Shown piece after piece: positions 44,295 through 55,148 of a stretch of 64,000 nt of DNA (positions are counted from its first letter, which is position 1; each line of letters begins with the position of its first letter). This DNA is from Chaenocephalus aceratus. Taxonomy: Eukaryota; Chordata; Actinopteri; Perciformes; Channichthyidae. The stretch covers positions 124,001 through 188,000 of the forward strand of contig JAMFTG010000210.1 of the NCBI GenBank assembly GCA_023974075.1, written 5' to 3'. Position numbers and translations under genes: made by a program. The notes beneath the pieces are model-generated. The model saw nothing but the letters and a program-made list of their open reading frames with translations, was not told the origin of the DNA and made no database searches.

Positions 44295-44618
44295 GTGAAT
44301 CTAACTCATTAACTCATTAAGTCAATGCAGCTTTAGTGCTTATTTCAAAAAGTGAGAATTTATTCCGATTACTTTCACATGTGAAGTCTCCAGTCAATCT
44401 ATCACTCCTGGTCCACGACAAACTCTGAAATGGTCTAACCTGAATAATTATCCAAAAGTTGTCCAATCATTTACCCTCTGTCCCAAACTGAACTTGCAAC
44501 AAAAAGAAAAGATTATACTAAGCATTTCTACAATTGTCACTTTCTGAACTTGCAAACACAAGTTTCAATTAGGAGATGAACAATGGCACTTGTGAATTGT
44601 GAAAGATTCATTTGTTGT

Positions 44619-44684
44619 GACCATGTGGCCTAATGGACAAGGCGTCTGACTTCGGATCAGAAGATTCGAATCCCTTCGTGGTTG
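44619..44684 (+). pseudogene. tRNA-Arg(TCG), T-stem deletion
   Basis: 66 nt; the 5' T-stem and start of the T-loop are missing (AAGATTCGAATCCC). Confidence 0.87.
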
Positions 44685-44972
44685 ACATATCTAGCCTCAG
44701 TCATTTAACTAATCTTTCCTGCCAATTTGACGTCTTTCAAAACACCCTCTGGGCTAATAGTAGACTATTTCCTTTTGTGAAAGAAAAGCAATATTCCAAC
44801 AACTAGCTCTTGTGAAATCTGCAGTGTACTTATCAAGCTATCTCTTCTCCACCAACTCCAAACTGGGATTTGATCAGATCTGATTGACTTTCAACAATTG
44901 CTCCGATATTTGACCCTTTTTAACGGTAACTTTTTTTTTTACTTTGCTCGCTTCCAAAGTTCTACTAAGGTA

Positions 44973-45046
44973 GGCCGGTTAGCTCAGATGGTTAGAGCGT
45001 GGTGCTAATAACGCCAAGGTCATGGGTTCAATCCCCATACTGGCCA
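44973..45046 (+). tRNA. tRNA-Ile(AAT)
   Basis: Matches the array consensus. Confidence 0.94.
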
Positions 45047-45117
45047 GTGAATCTAACTCATTAACTCATTAAGTCAATGCAGCTTTAGTGCTTATTTCAA
45101 AAAGTGAGAATTTATTC

Positions 45118-45404
45118 AGATACAGCTCTCTTCGTTACCACATTCAATTACATTCAATAGTGAATCTTTGGTCAGGTTTGTACTTGAAAATGACTTAGGT
45201 TATAGTTTAAAGTTGACAGTTATCCACCTCTGAAGTAATGGTTTGGGTTAGTTTGTGTTTATAAGTTAGATTTTTAAAACTAGATGTATCTGATGCCCAT
45301 TGGTAAATATCTAAATAAGGAACAGTAATCGAGAAAATCCTAATTTATAGAGGTTGGGTGTTCCAAAAAGCAACCGTTTTCACTTTCTACGGACAAATTA
45401 AAGC
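45118..45404 (+). repeat. Thr-array spacer patch inside Arg/Ile array, copy 2
   Basis: Same patch and same junctions as at 43,231, with a few substitutions, so the recombinant unit was itself duplicated. Confidence 0.88.
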
Positions 45405-45430
45405 CATGGGTTCAATCCCCATACTGGCCA
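45405..45430 (+). pseudogene. Orphan tRNA-Ile(AAT) 3' end
   Basis: Duplicate of the remnant at 43,518. Confidence 0.85.
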
Positions 45431-45745
45431 GTGAATCTAACTTATTAAGTCAATGCAGCTTTAGTGCTTATTTCAAAAAGTGAGAATTTATTCCGATTAC
45501 TTTCACATGTGAAGTCTCCAGTCAATCTATCACTCCTGGTCCACCACAAACTCTGAAATGGTCTAACCTGAATAATTATCCAAAAGTTGTCCAATCATTT
45601 ACCCTCTGTCCCAAACTGAACTTGCAAAAAAAAAAACGATTATACTAAGCATTTCTACAATTGTCACTTTCTGAACTTGCAAACACTAGTTTCAATTAGG
45701 AGATGAACAATGGCACTTGTGAATTGTGAAAGATTCATTTTTTGT

Positions 45746-45818
45746 GACCATGTGGCCTAATGGACAAGGCGTCTGACTTCGGATCAGAAGATTGAGGGTT
45801 CGAGTCCCTTCGTGGTTG
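45746..45818 (+). tRNA. tRNA-Arg(TCG)
   Basis: Full cloverleaf, T-arm GAGGG-TTCGAGT-CCCTT, canonical B-box GGTTCGAGTCC. Confidence 0.94.
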
Positions 45819-46106
45819 AAATATCTAGCCTCAGTCATTGAACTAATCTTTCCTGCCAATTTGACGTCATTCAAAACACCCTCTGGGCTAATAGTAGACC
45901 ATTTCCTTTTGTGAAAGAAAAGCAATATTCCAACAACTAGCTCTTGTGAAATCTGCAGTGTACTTATCAAGCTATCTCTTCTCCACCAACTCCAAACTGG
46001 GATTTGATCAGATCTGATTGACTATCAACAATTGCTCCGATATTTGACCTTTTTTAACAGTAACTTTTTTTTTTACTTTGCTCGCTTCCAAAGTTCTACT
46101 AAGGTA

Positions 46107-46180
46107 GGCCGGTTAGCTCAGATGGTTAGAGCGTGGTGCTAATAACGCCAAGGTCATGGGTTCAATCCCCATACTGGCCA
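46107..46180 (+). tRNA. tRNA-Ile(AAT)
   Basis: Matches the array consensus. Confidence 0.94.
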
Positions 46181-46496
46181 GTGAATCTAACTTATTAAGT
46201 CAATGCGGCTTTAGTGCTTATTTCAAAAAGTGAGAATTTATTCCGATTACTTTCACATGTGAAGTCTCCAGTCAATCTATCACTCCTGGTCCACGACAAA
46301 CTCTGAAATGGTCTAACCTGAATAATTATCCAAAAGTTGTCCAATCATTTACCCTCTGTCCCAAACTGAACTTGCAAAAAAAAAAAACGATTATACTAAG
46401 CATTTCTACAATTGTCACTTTCTGAACTTGCAAACACTAGTTTCAATTAGGAGATGAACAATGGCACTTGTGAATTGTGAAAGATTCATTTTTCGT

Positions 46497-46569
46497 GACC
46501 ATGTGGCCTAATGGACAAGGCGTCTGACTTCGGATCAGAAGATTGAGGGTTCGAGTCCCTTCGTGGTTG
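46497..46569 (+). tRNA. tRNA-Arg(TCG)
   Basis: Consensus copy; the upstream T-run is interrupted by a C (TTTCGTG). Confidence 0.94.
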
Positions 46570-46857
46570 AAATATCTAGCCTCAGTCATTGAACTAATCT
46601 TTCCTGCCAATTTGACGTCATTCAAAACACCCTCTGGGCTAATAGTAGACCATTTCCTTTTGTGACAGAAAAGCAATATTCCAACAACTAGCTCTTGTGA
46701 AATCTGCAGTGTACTTATCAAGCTATCTCTTCTCCACCAACTCCAAACTGGGATTTGATTAGATCTGATTGACTATCAACAATTGCTCCGATATTTGACC
46801 TTTTTTAACGGTAACTTTTTTTTTTACTTTGCTCGCTTCCAAAGTTCTACTAAGGTA

Positions 46858-46931
46858 GGCCGGTTAGCTCAGATGGTTAGAGCGTGGTGCTAATAAATCC
46901 AAGGTCATGGGTTCAATCCCTATACTGGCCA
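46858..46931 (+). tRNA. tRNA-Ile(AAT), degenerate
   Basis: Loop retained, but the 3' anticodon stem is ATCCA instead of CGCCA and the T-stem has a C-to-T change. Confidence 0.8.
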
Positions 46932-47247
46932 TTGAATCTAACTTATTAAGTCAATGCAGCTTTAGTGCTTATTTCAAAAAGTGAGAATTTATTCCGATTA
47001 CTTTCACATGTGAAGTCTCCAGTCAATCTATCACTCCTGGTCCACGACAAACTCTGAAATGGTCTAACCTGAATAATTATCCAAAAGTTGTCCAATCATT
47101 TACCCTCTGTCCCAAACTGAACTTGCAAAAAAAAAAAACGATTATACAAAGCATTTCTACAATTGTCACTTTCTGAACTTGCAAACACTAGTTTCAATTA
47201 GGAGATGAACAATGGCACTTGTGAATTGTGAAAGATTCATTTTTTGT

Positions 47248-47320
47248 GACCATGTGGCCTAATGGACAAGGCGTCTGACTTCGGATCAGAAGATTGAGGG
47301 TTAGAGTCCCTTCGTGGTTG
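47248..47320 (+). tRNA. tRNA-Arg(TCG), C56 lost
   Basis: T-loop reads TTAGAGT: invariant C56 is A, also a B-box base. All stems paired. Confidence 0.85.
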
Positions 47321-47608
47321 AAATATCTAGCCTCAGTCATTGAACTAATCTTTCCTGCCAATTTGACATCATTCAAAACACCCTCTGGGCTAATAGTAGA
47401 CCATTTCCTTTTGTGAAAGAAAAGCAATATTCCAACAACTAGCTCTTGTGAAATCTGCAGTGTACTTATCAAGCTATCTCTTCTCCACCAACTCCAAACT
47501 GGGATTTGATCAGATCTGATTGACTATCAACAATTGCTCCGATATTTGACCTTTTTTAACAGTAACTTTTTTTTTTACTTTGCTCGCTTCCAAAGTTCTA
47601 CTAAGGTA

Positions 47609-47682
47609 GGCCGGTTAGCTCAGATGGTTAGAGCGTGGTGCTAATAACGCCAAGGTCATGGGTTCAATCCCCATACTGGCCA
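47609..47682 (+). tRNA. tRNA-Ile(AAT)
   Basis: Matches the array consensus. Confidence 0.94.
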
Positions 47683-47998
47683 GTGAATCTAACTTATTAA
47701 GTCAATGCGGCTTTAGTGCTTATTTCAAAAAGTGAGAATTTATTCCGATTACTTTCACATGTGAAGTCTCCAGTCAATCTATCACTCCTAGTCCACCACA
47801 AACTCTGAAATGGTCTAACCTGAATAATTATCCAAAAGTTGTCCAATCATTTACCCTCTGTCCCAAACTGAACTTGCAAAAAAAAAAACGATTATACTAA
47901 GCATTTCTACAATTGTCACTTTCTGAACTTGCAAACACTAGTTTCAATTAGGAGATGAACAATGGCACTTGTAAATTGTGAAAGATTCATTTTTTTGT

Positions 47999-48071
47999 GA
48001 CCATGTGGCCTAATGGACAAGGCGTCTGACTTCGGATCAGAAGATTGAGGGTTCGAGTCCCTTCGTGGTTG
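47999..48071 (+). tRNA. tRNA-Arg(TCG)
   Basis: Consensus copy, last one before the retrovirus. Confidence 0.94.
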
Positions 48072-48358
48072 AAATATCTAGCCTCAGTCATTGAACTAAT
48101 CTTTCCTGCCAATTTGATGTCATTCAAAACACCCTCTGGGCTAATAGTAGACCATTTCCTTTTGTGAAAGAAAAGCAATATTCCAACAACTAGCTCTTGT
48201 GAAATCTGCAGTGTACTTATCAAGCTTTCTCTTCTCCACCAACTCCAAACTGGGATTTGATCAGATCTGATTGACTATCAACAATTGCTCCGATATTTGA
48301 CCTTTTTTAACAGTACTTTTTTTTTTACTTTGCTCGCTTCCAAAGTTCTACTACGGTA

Positions 48359-48400
48359 GGCCGGTTAGCTCAGATGGTTAGAGCGTGGTGCTAATAACGC
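48359..48400 (+). pseudogene. tRNA-Ile(AAT), 3' half deleted
   Basis: It stops at CTAATAACGC and runs straight into TCCAAACTGGG, normally found after the Arg gene. About 0.6 kb (Ile 3' half, spacer, Arg gene) has been lost just upstream of the retrovirus. Confidence 0.88.
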
Positions 48401-48431
48401 TCCAAACTGGGATTTGATCAGATCTGATTGA

Positions 48432-48435
48432 CTAT
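48432..48435. repeat. Left target duplication of retrovirus (CTAT)
   Basis: GATTGACTAT precedes the LTR; CTATCAAC follows the other LTR, restoring the array sequence GACTATCAAC. Confidence 0.85.
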
Positions 48436-48924
48436 TGTAGTGGACATTTTTAGTTATTATCATCCTTATTATAATCTTTCATATGCTTAAACCAAATGCT
48501 TCTTATTTCCTGATATATTCTTACTATTATTATATATCTCTTCTTCCTCTTCTTCAAGGCCAAAGAGCTGCTTTGGCTAACTGGGAGACTCACACAGACA
48601 CACACGAACTTCCCTGCTCTGAGAACCGTTATGCTATCTACTCAAGGCCACTGGGTGTCTCATAAACAATCTGACTGTGTGAATCCAGATTTCTCTCTTT
48701 CCCACTCCTTTTCTTATATAACCTCTGTTTATTCATTGTTCTGCGCACTCTCGGGCAGACTTTTCATACTCTGTCCGACCTGTGACATTAATCTATTGTA
48801 TCGTGTATTTGAAGCTTCAAATAAATAACCAAAAGACAGCTTTGCTCGATTCACCATTTATTTGTTTTGATCACTTTTGACTTGTACTCTCCAGCCGTGT
48901 TTGGGAGCATATATTTCCATAGCA
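48436..48924 (+). repeat. 5' LTR (489 bp)
   Basis: Begins TGTAGTGG, ends CCATAGCA. It contains a TATA-like TATATAA at 48,715 and a poly(A) signal AATAAA at 48,820. About five substitutions and no indels separate it from the 3' LTR. Confidence 0.93.
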
Positions 48925-48926
48925 GA

Positions 48927-48944
48927 TGGCGTTGTCGGCAGGAT
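48927..48944 (+). promoter_or_regulatory. Primer-binding site, tRNA-Ser type
   Basis: TGGCGTTGTCGGCAGGAT is complementary to the 3' end of a vertebrate tRNA-Ser (ATCCTGCCGACTACG plus CCA) at 17 of 18 positions. Confidence 0.7.
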
Positions 48945-49286
48945 CTCTGTTTGGTTGATCGGGGAAACCTCTGGACGCTGGTGGGTGCGCGCTCCGGGAT
49001 CTTTTGGGTCTTCCTCTACGAAAAAAAACCGTACGGGACGAGAGGACCAGCGCGAGGGGTGGAACCGATTGACTTCACGAGATCCAGCGAACTAAAAGGG
49101 GCTTCCAATATTGGGTGAGATGTACAAAGTCTAAATTGTTTAAAGTTAAACGTAATTAAAACTCCCATGACATCTATGAGAGGGACTGCTCGAAAACAGA
49201 GATATTTGGAATATCTGGCATCGACGGATGAAAAATAGTGTTTTGGTGACACGGAGTGTTTTGGTGACACTTTAAAAGACTTTGCT
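48945..49286 (+). other. Retroviral leader
   Basis: Non-coding stretch between primer site and gag, containing a repeated GTGTTTTGGTGACAC motif; presumably the packaging leader. Confidence 0.5.
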
Positions 49287-50009
49287 ATGGGGGCAAAGCA
49301 GGCGAGGGGGTGTGTACAGCCTCCTGAGGGTCCGATTGTTGATGTCATGCGAGCAAAATATGGTGAAGAAAGTCTGTCTAAATTAAATATATGGACGGAA
49401 ATGTTCGGATTTCCTAAGGGAGGTTCTTTGAGTAAATTAAAAATCAAAAACCTAAGGGATAAATTACAAGAGTGTGAAGATGGAATGAAAAAGAAGAGTA
49501 CAATTAAAGTAAAAGACTTGGAAAAACTGGACACTCATAGAAAGTGTTTAAAATACTGGGAGGATGAAGCAGAGTGCCGTGAAAGAAGGCAATTGGCCGC
49601 GGCAATAAAAAAGATACAGGCTGAGGATAAAAGTGAAGAGGAAGATAAAAAGTGTTTTGTGTTACCTCCACAATATAAATCACATGCTTCCCTTTATCCT
49701 CTGTTTTCAGGCGTGCGGGACCCTCTCCCTCACCTTGGATCCCCATTCCCCCCTTCCTCCCCCCGTCTGCTACCTGCTGTGGAGGCTCCTGGAGGGACTG
49801 CTGCTGCTGGACCAGAGGTCAACATACCAGCCGCCGCTGGAGCAGCTGCGCAGCAAGACACACAGACAGGAAGCAGAGACGAAGAGAGACAGAGAAAAGA
49901 AAATGAAGAAGAAGAAGCAGGACTGAAAAAGATCCATGACAAAAGAGAGAAAAAGAAAAGAGACGCGAAGAAAGCTGAACTCTACAGAAAAGAACACCTC
50001 CAAAAATGA
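49287..50009 (+). pseudogene. gag: gag, matrix-like part; capsid missing
   Basis: 240 residues beginning MG, a possible myristoylation signal. The N-terminal part is matrix-like. A PPQY motif near residue 128 resembles a late domain. The last 60 residues are a charged Lys/Glu/Arg-rich tail, and the frame then stops. A nucleocapsid zinc knuckle follows in another frame, but there is no capsid major homology region between them, so the normal Gag of about 500 residues has lost its centre. Confidence 0.75.
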
Positions 50010-50135
50010 ATAACTACATGCTCCGCTTTCCCTGGCCAGCTGACCATGGTCCAGGCTATTACAACCACCTGGACCCAAAGTGATGGCCAGGGCAGAGGAG
50101 GGGGTTTCCGAGGCCGGAGCAATAACTACAATCGC

Positions 50136-50177
50136 TGTTTTAACTGCGGACAGACGGGTCATCGGTTCGCTGAATGC
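50136..50177 (+). pseudogene. gag: gag nucleocapsid zinc knuckle
   Basis: CFNCGQTGHRFAEC fits CX2CX4HX4C, preceded by a Gly/Arg-rich RNA-binding stretch. Out of frame with the matrix-like reading frame. Confidence 0.88.
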
Positions 50178-50449
50178 CCACACGAGAAGCAGAAAAATAA
50201 CTTTTGATCGGATAAATCGGACCACAACAAAGACAATTCTTCAAACTGACAGTCGAGGGAGGGAGTGGAGGAGGAAGGAATTCGGTCGGGGGAGACGGAA
50301 CCCATGTCAGCAGCATCTAACCAGGGAAGTGACACACACACACACGCATCATACATGCTATTGAGAAATTAGAAGAATTAGAGGACATGTCTGTGGTTAA
50401 AAAGGGTACATATTTGAAATATGACAGTGAATGTTTGCATTAAGAAATG

Positions 50450-50640
50450 TCCCACACATTTTCGGTTGATTCTGGGGCTACACATTCTGTGGTAAAAAAG
50501 GGCAGAGTTGCCTGAATGCAAATTTAGTGATAGATTTATTCATGTGCTGGGTAACTATAAAGGAGAAGTTTCTGTACCACTTCAGAGTGGAGATAACGGT
50601 GTTGACAGTAATCCATTTCCCACATCAGTAAAAAACAGTT
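50450..50640 (+). pseudogene. pol: pol protease remnant
   Basis: The aspartic protease active site FSVDSGATHS is at 50,462-50,490. The frame stops about 12 codons later; the downstream protease-like sequence (ELPECKFSDRF) continues in another frame, so at least one frameshift is present. Confidence 0.75.
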
Positions 50641-51299
50641 ATTTTATCATCTGTCTGCCCAATACATTTACTGGGCAGAGATCTGATTCTCCGGTTCGGC
50701 TTGGACCTCATTTTTCCACAAATGAGGGTCTTAAAGTCCGACAGCCATCTCCTACGATGGTTCAAAAAAAGTGTCATTTGATGATAAAGAACTGGTGAAT
50801 GTGTATCAATGGGCTGCTGACATATCCTGATTTTCAGGAGTTGTTGCGTTTGACTGGTCAACGTGTTTTTCCACCTGCTGTGTGGAGGCTTCTCATTTTG
50901 CATTGTACTGCTAACGTGGTTGAAAGATCCGTGTAAATGCTATGATGAGAGTTTTACTGTTAGAATGTGTGAATGATGAGCTCATATTTAAAAATGTATT
51001 GGAATTCGCTGGGTAGCGCTATCTCTGTTAGACTCACGCACACACAAGACACAACCAGCTGTGTCAAATCCCAGGGGCGGTCCACACATTTCACTAGCCA
51101 GGGGGCCCCACTGATAGATGGAGGGATTTGGGTCCAATCGTTAAAGATTGGGAGTCAGTCACTGATTGGGCACCTACACACACAGAATATGTCATGTACT
51201 CTATGTCACGTGACGTGTATCAAAGGAAAATGTGCACGAACGTAGCCGTTCTGCGCACATTGCTGTTGGTTGAGGATAAGGTAATTCTCATATCTCTGA
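50641..51299 (+). other. Degenerate protease-to-RT interval
   Basis: Frames change repeatedly and no conserved pol motif is visible until about 51,300. Confidence 0.45.
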
Positions 51300-51736
51300 G
51301 CTTCCTGCCGCGCTTTCAGATGTGCCATACTCACTCTGGGCAGCTCACAGAGATGACGTAGGGTTAATGTCCACGTTCCGTAACGTACTCATTGAAACGT
51401 GAAGCTGTTGATGGCATTAGGCCACTGTTTACCTCTCTGCTTAAACAAGGGGTCATTATTCTGTGTAACGATTCCAGTGTTTCCTGTCAAAAAGATCAGA
51501 GACAAACCTCCTGACGAGTGGAGATTTGTCCAGGATTTACGATGTAAATGCAGCTGTGCATGCACGCTCGTCCGGAATTCTTATCTGATTACTCCAAAAG
51601 TTCCAGCCTCTGCAACATATTTACTGCCATAGATGTCTCAAATGCATTTTTCAGTGTTCCGGTACACAAAGACAGTCAATTTTTGTTCACATTTGAATAT
51701 AATGGTAAACCTTACACATTCACACGTTTGTGTTAA
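51300..51736 (+). pseudogene. pol: pol reverse transcriptase, N-terminal fragment
   Basis: Readable in pieces across frames: AVDGIRPLFTSLLKQGV, then PPDEWRFVQDLR, then FTAIDVSNAFFSVPV with the first catalytic Asp. It ends at YNGKPYTFTRLC followed by a stop. The YxDD motif, thumb and connection are absent. Confidence 0.85.
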
Positions 51737-53250
51737 GACTAAATGTTAAAAAAGTCACTAAGCGACAGATGATGTCATTCTTGCGTATGTGTTCATAACA
51801 CACGGCTGTTGTTATGCTTGCTGTGATGTTACATTAGTCCGTTCTCTGCTTGTAATTATGCCGTTACAAGCTTCAAAGTTGTATTTATCATCTGAATTTG
51901 CCGAAACAAGTTTAATATTCTGAAAGCCAATACTTTGAAGATGTATAAGTGAGGTGTCTTGAGTAGTCAAAATTACCTACAAATCATTGTACACACGTGT
52001 ACATATTATTCTATTTTTATGCAGCTCTGTGTGATTTTGTAGCTACAATTCAGACTAATACACTACCAGAAGTGGAATAAGTACTCAGATATTGTAGTGA
52101 AATTAGAAGCACTCAGATATTGTACTTGAGTAAAGGAATAAGTACTCAGATCTTGTACTTGAGTAAAAGTAGAAATACCAGAGTGTTACAGTAACAGTCC
52201 TGCATTCAAAATGTTCTTCAAGTAAAAGTAGAAAAGTATTATAAAAATATAGTGAAAGTAAAGACAGTGAAAGTAGTCGTTGTGCAGATTGGTCCATTTC
52301 AGAATAATATATGATGTGTTTTATAAGGATTGATCATGAAAGTGTTCTCAAAGCTGGTGAAGGTGCAGCTAGTCTGAAGTACTTTGTGGACTGCAGGGTA
52401 GCTTGTGGATTTACTCCAGGTGGAACTAAAGTCTGATTTAACACTTGATTATATTTCACATCATTCATCCACATCTGTGAAGTAACTAAAGGTATTACAT
52501 ACATGTAGTGAAGGAAAAGTACACCATGTACCTATGACTTATGTTCACTTCCAACCTAAAAGGACCTCAAAAATAGTAATCAATAATGTATTGAAAAGTT
52601 ATTTGTTGATTGGTTTTTATATCGGCTCAGCCAGGTTATATGGGAGGCCCAGTCTACGTACACTCTAACAACAAATGCCTTGGCTTAACAAAGAAAATCA
52701 AGGCAATAGGTTGCATCGATGGTTATTGAGTTAAGACAACTTCTATTGAAATGTTGTTAAAGCAACAAAGTTATTTGGGTTAGGGGAGAAGGCTTTTCCT
52801 CTGCAATCAGAGGTGTTTTCAATTACCACTCACTTAATAATTGGTAGCATAAACACACGTTTTTAAGTTGATTACTCCAAAGTTCCAACTTGTTTTACCG
52901 TATGATTTAAATATAATCTTAAATTGTATGTACTTAATTACCACATGTTGAACATGAACACATGTTTTTAAGTTGACAACTATTTATAAATTAAGTTGCT
53001 CCAAATAATATTGTATTCAATAGGGTTTTTCTCTTAGCTTTTTCATGTTTTTGCCTTTAAAGAAAGAAATTAATTGATTCCACAACAAAAATATTAGGCA
53101 ATTCATTTTTTATTTTTTAACTGCAGGTGTTTATTTCAACACATGATATTTCAAAAGGAGAGACTTCATTTAGTTTGAACATTGCCTGAAGACGGTTGAC
53201 GTAATTTCCATTGTGTGCACACCTAGACCGGACTTAAAAGACAGATAGGT
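51737..53250. mobile_element. Foreign DNA replacing the RT centre
   Basis: About 1.5 kb with no retroviral motif. From 52,068 (CAGAAGTGGAATAAGTACTCAG) there is a segment with repeated ACTCAGAT and CTTGAGTAAAAGTA motifs, like a common fish MITE; its right end is unclear. The rest, to about 53,250, is AT-rich and unrecognised. Confidence 0.5.
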
Positions 53251-53259
53251 TTTTATTGT

Positions 53260-53915
53260 TTGGACTTAAAAGACGTTTCTCTGACCAACGCTGACCTCAT
53301 TTTGTATGTTGATGGGTCTGCCTCTCGCGACCAAGGGGGCACTAATCGGGTGGGTTTTTCTGTTGTTTCAGATTCTGCTGTACTCCGTTCTGGACCGCTT
53401 CCATGTCACCTCTCAGCACAGGCAGCAGAGCTCATCGCACTAACTGAAGCCTGCACGTTTGCAGAAGGCAAAACCGTGACTATTTACACTGACTCACGAT
53501 ATGCTTTCGGGGTAGTACACGATTTTGGGGCTATTTGGAAGTGTAGACAATTCCTGAAATCTGATGGCAAACCAGTACTTAACCATGTACTGGTTGCAGG
53601 CTTACTAGACGCCATTTTGCTCCCATCTGAGGTTGCAGTCTGTAAATGTGCCGCACACGCAAGCAGTACAGACCCAGTTTCCCTAGGAAATGCGTCTGCT
53701 GACTCAGCCGCAAAGGCAGCTGCCCTGATTCCTCTCGCACCTCACGCACACTCATTTGTTAAAATCCCTGTCTCCTCCTTCACTGACAAAATGTCATCAC
53801 TGACTTCCATGCAGCAGCTAGCTACACCAGTTGAGAAGGCTCAATGGAAGGCTGCTGGGGCTGTTTTTGACCCAAAATCCAGCACCTGGGTTGGCCCAAA
53901 TTCCAATCCATGTCT
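53260..53915 (+). pseudogene. pol: pol RNase H domain
   Basis: RNase H-fold residues are visible in order: LYVDGS (Asp), AQAAELIAL (Glu), IYTDSRYAFG (Asp) and GNASADSAAK (Asp). The domain appears intact within an open frame, followed by the start of the integrase linker, but is cut off from RT upstream and runs out of frame near 53,915. Confidence 0.87.
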
Positions 53916-54939
53916 TCCCAGACATTTTTCCCTCATTTCGCTAAGTTGACACATGGGTGGGATCATGTGTCAAAAGGGGGGATGTTAGAGTCTATTAATC
54001 AGGAGTGGTTCACAAGGGGATTCACAGTAACAGCTCAAAAGCACTGTGAAGCATGCCTAATCTGCATTATGCAAAATTCTGGTAGACCAGTAAAGGTTAC
54101 AGGACCCGGAGCACATCCACCTCCCACCAGGCCATTTGAGCACCTAATGCTGGACTTCATTGAGCTTAGCCCATCAGAGGGTAAGAAGCACTGTTTAGTG
54201 GTGGTCGACATGTGGTCCAAATGGGTTGAAGCTTTCCCAGTAAAAGCACAGACAGCAAATGCTGTGGCAAAGGCACTACTGAGGGAAATCATTCCTAGAT
54301 GGGGACTACCAGACAACATTTCTAGTGACAACAGGTTCACATTTTGCTAATGAGGCCATTACGCAGATAGGAGAATACATGGGCATGGACATCAGAAAGC
54401 ATTGTGCTTATCATCCACAGAGTGGGGGTGGGGTGGAAAGAGAGAACGGCACAATCAAAAACAAACTAGCAAAATGCTGTGCAGACACAGGTCTGTCATG
54501 GACACAAGCTCTGCCCATTGTGCTGATGTACATGAGGATGCGGAAAAGAACACGGAGTCAACTCAGCCCATTTGAAATCCTTTTTGGGGCTCCTCCACAG
54601 ATTGGACTCAAGGCTCCAGGATGTCCTCTTCCCTCCACAACTTTGTGTGAGGATGCTATGTTGTCATATTGTGTTAACCTATCATCCACTTTAGCAGACA
54701 TCCGACGTCAGGTAGCCGCAGCCTTGCCTACCCCTGCCACTGGTCCGCTTCACCGCCTTCAACCGGGCGACTTCGTGCTGGTCAAGGATTTCCGGAGAAA
54801 GAGCTGGAAATCCAATCGTTGGCAAGGTCCCTACCAGGTGCTTCTCGTCACCCAGACAGCGGTCAAGGTCGCCGAGAGAGCTACGTGGGTCCACGCCAGC
54901 CACTGCAAGGTCGTAGTCACAGGAAAGGAGAAACGATAG
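53910..54939 (+). pseudogene. pol: pol integrase, one frameshift
   Basis: The N-terminal zinc site shows FAKLTHG and CEACLIC. The catalytic core has Asp in LMLDFIEL, Asp in NISSDN and Glu in GGVERENGTIK, with a one-base frameshift near 54,335 between the last two. The C-terminal GPY-type region (WQGPYQVLLVTQTAVKV, WVHASHCK) is as in gammaretroviral integrases. Confidence 0.88.
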
Positions 54940-54944
54940 AAACG

Positions 54945-55148
54945 GATGACAACAAGTGACATGTCCAAGTCACCAACAGATGACAACAAGTGACATGTCC
55001 AAGTCACCAACAGATGACAACAAGTGACATGTCCAAGTCACCAACAGATGACAACAAGTGACGTGTCCAAGTCACCAACAGATGACAACAAGTGACGTGT
55101 CCTAGTCACCAACAGATGACAGCAAGTGACGTGTCCTAGTCACCACCA
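54945..55148 (+). repeat. 34-bp tandem repeat, six copies
   Basis: GATGACAACAAGTGAC followed by RTGTCCWAGTCACCAACA, repeated between the integrase stop and env. The first env ATG lies in the last copy. Confidence 0.92.

Noticed and set aside
42679..48223. Repeated 92-codon minus-strand frame in the Arg/Ile units
   Set aside because: It contains the reverse of the tRNA-Arg gene, and conservation follows the repeat unit, not codon positions.
42733..48400. Regularly spaced repeats considered as a CRISPR array
   Set aside because: The repeated units are tRNA genes and long spacers that are themselves conserved; this is a eukaryotic tandem array.
48483..48828. Short plus-strand frames in the LTR, repeated at 57,362-57,707
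   Set aside because: They lie in both LTRs and have no protein similarity I recognise; LTR regulatory sequence explains them.
49730..50225. Minus-strand frames opposite gag
   Set aside because: Complement of the Lys/Glu-rich gag tail; low-complexity shadow frames.
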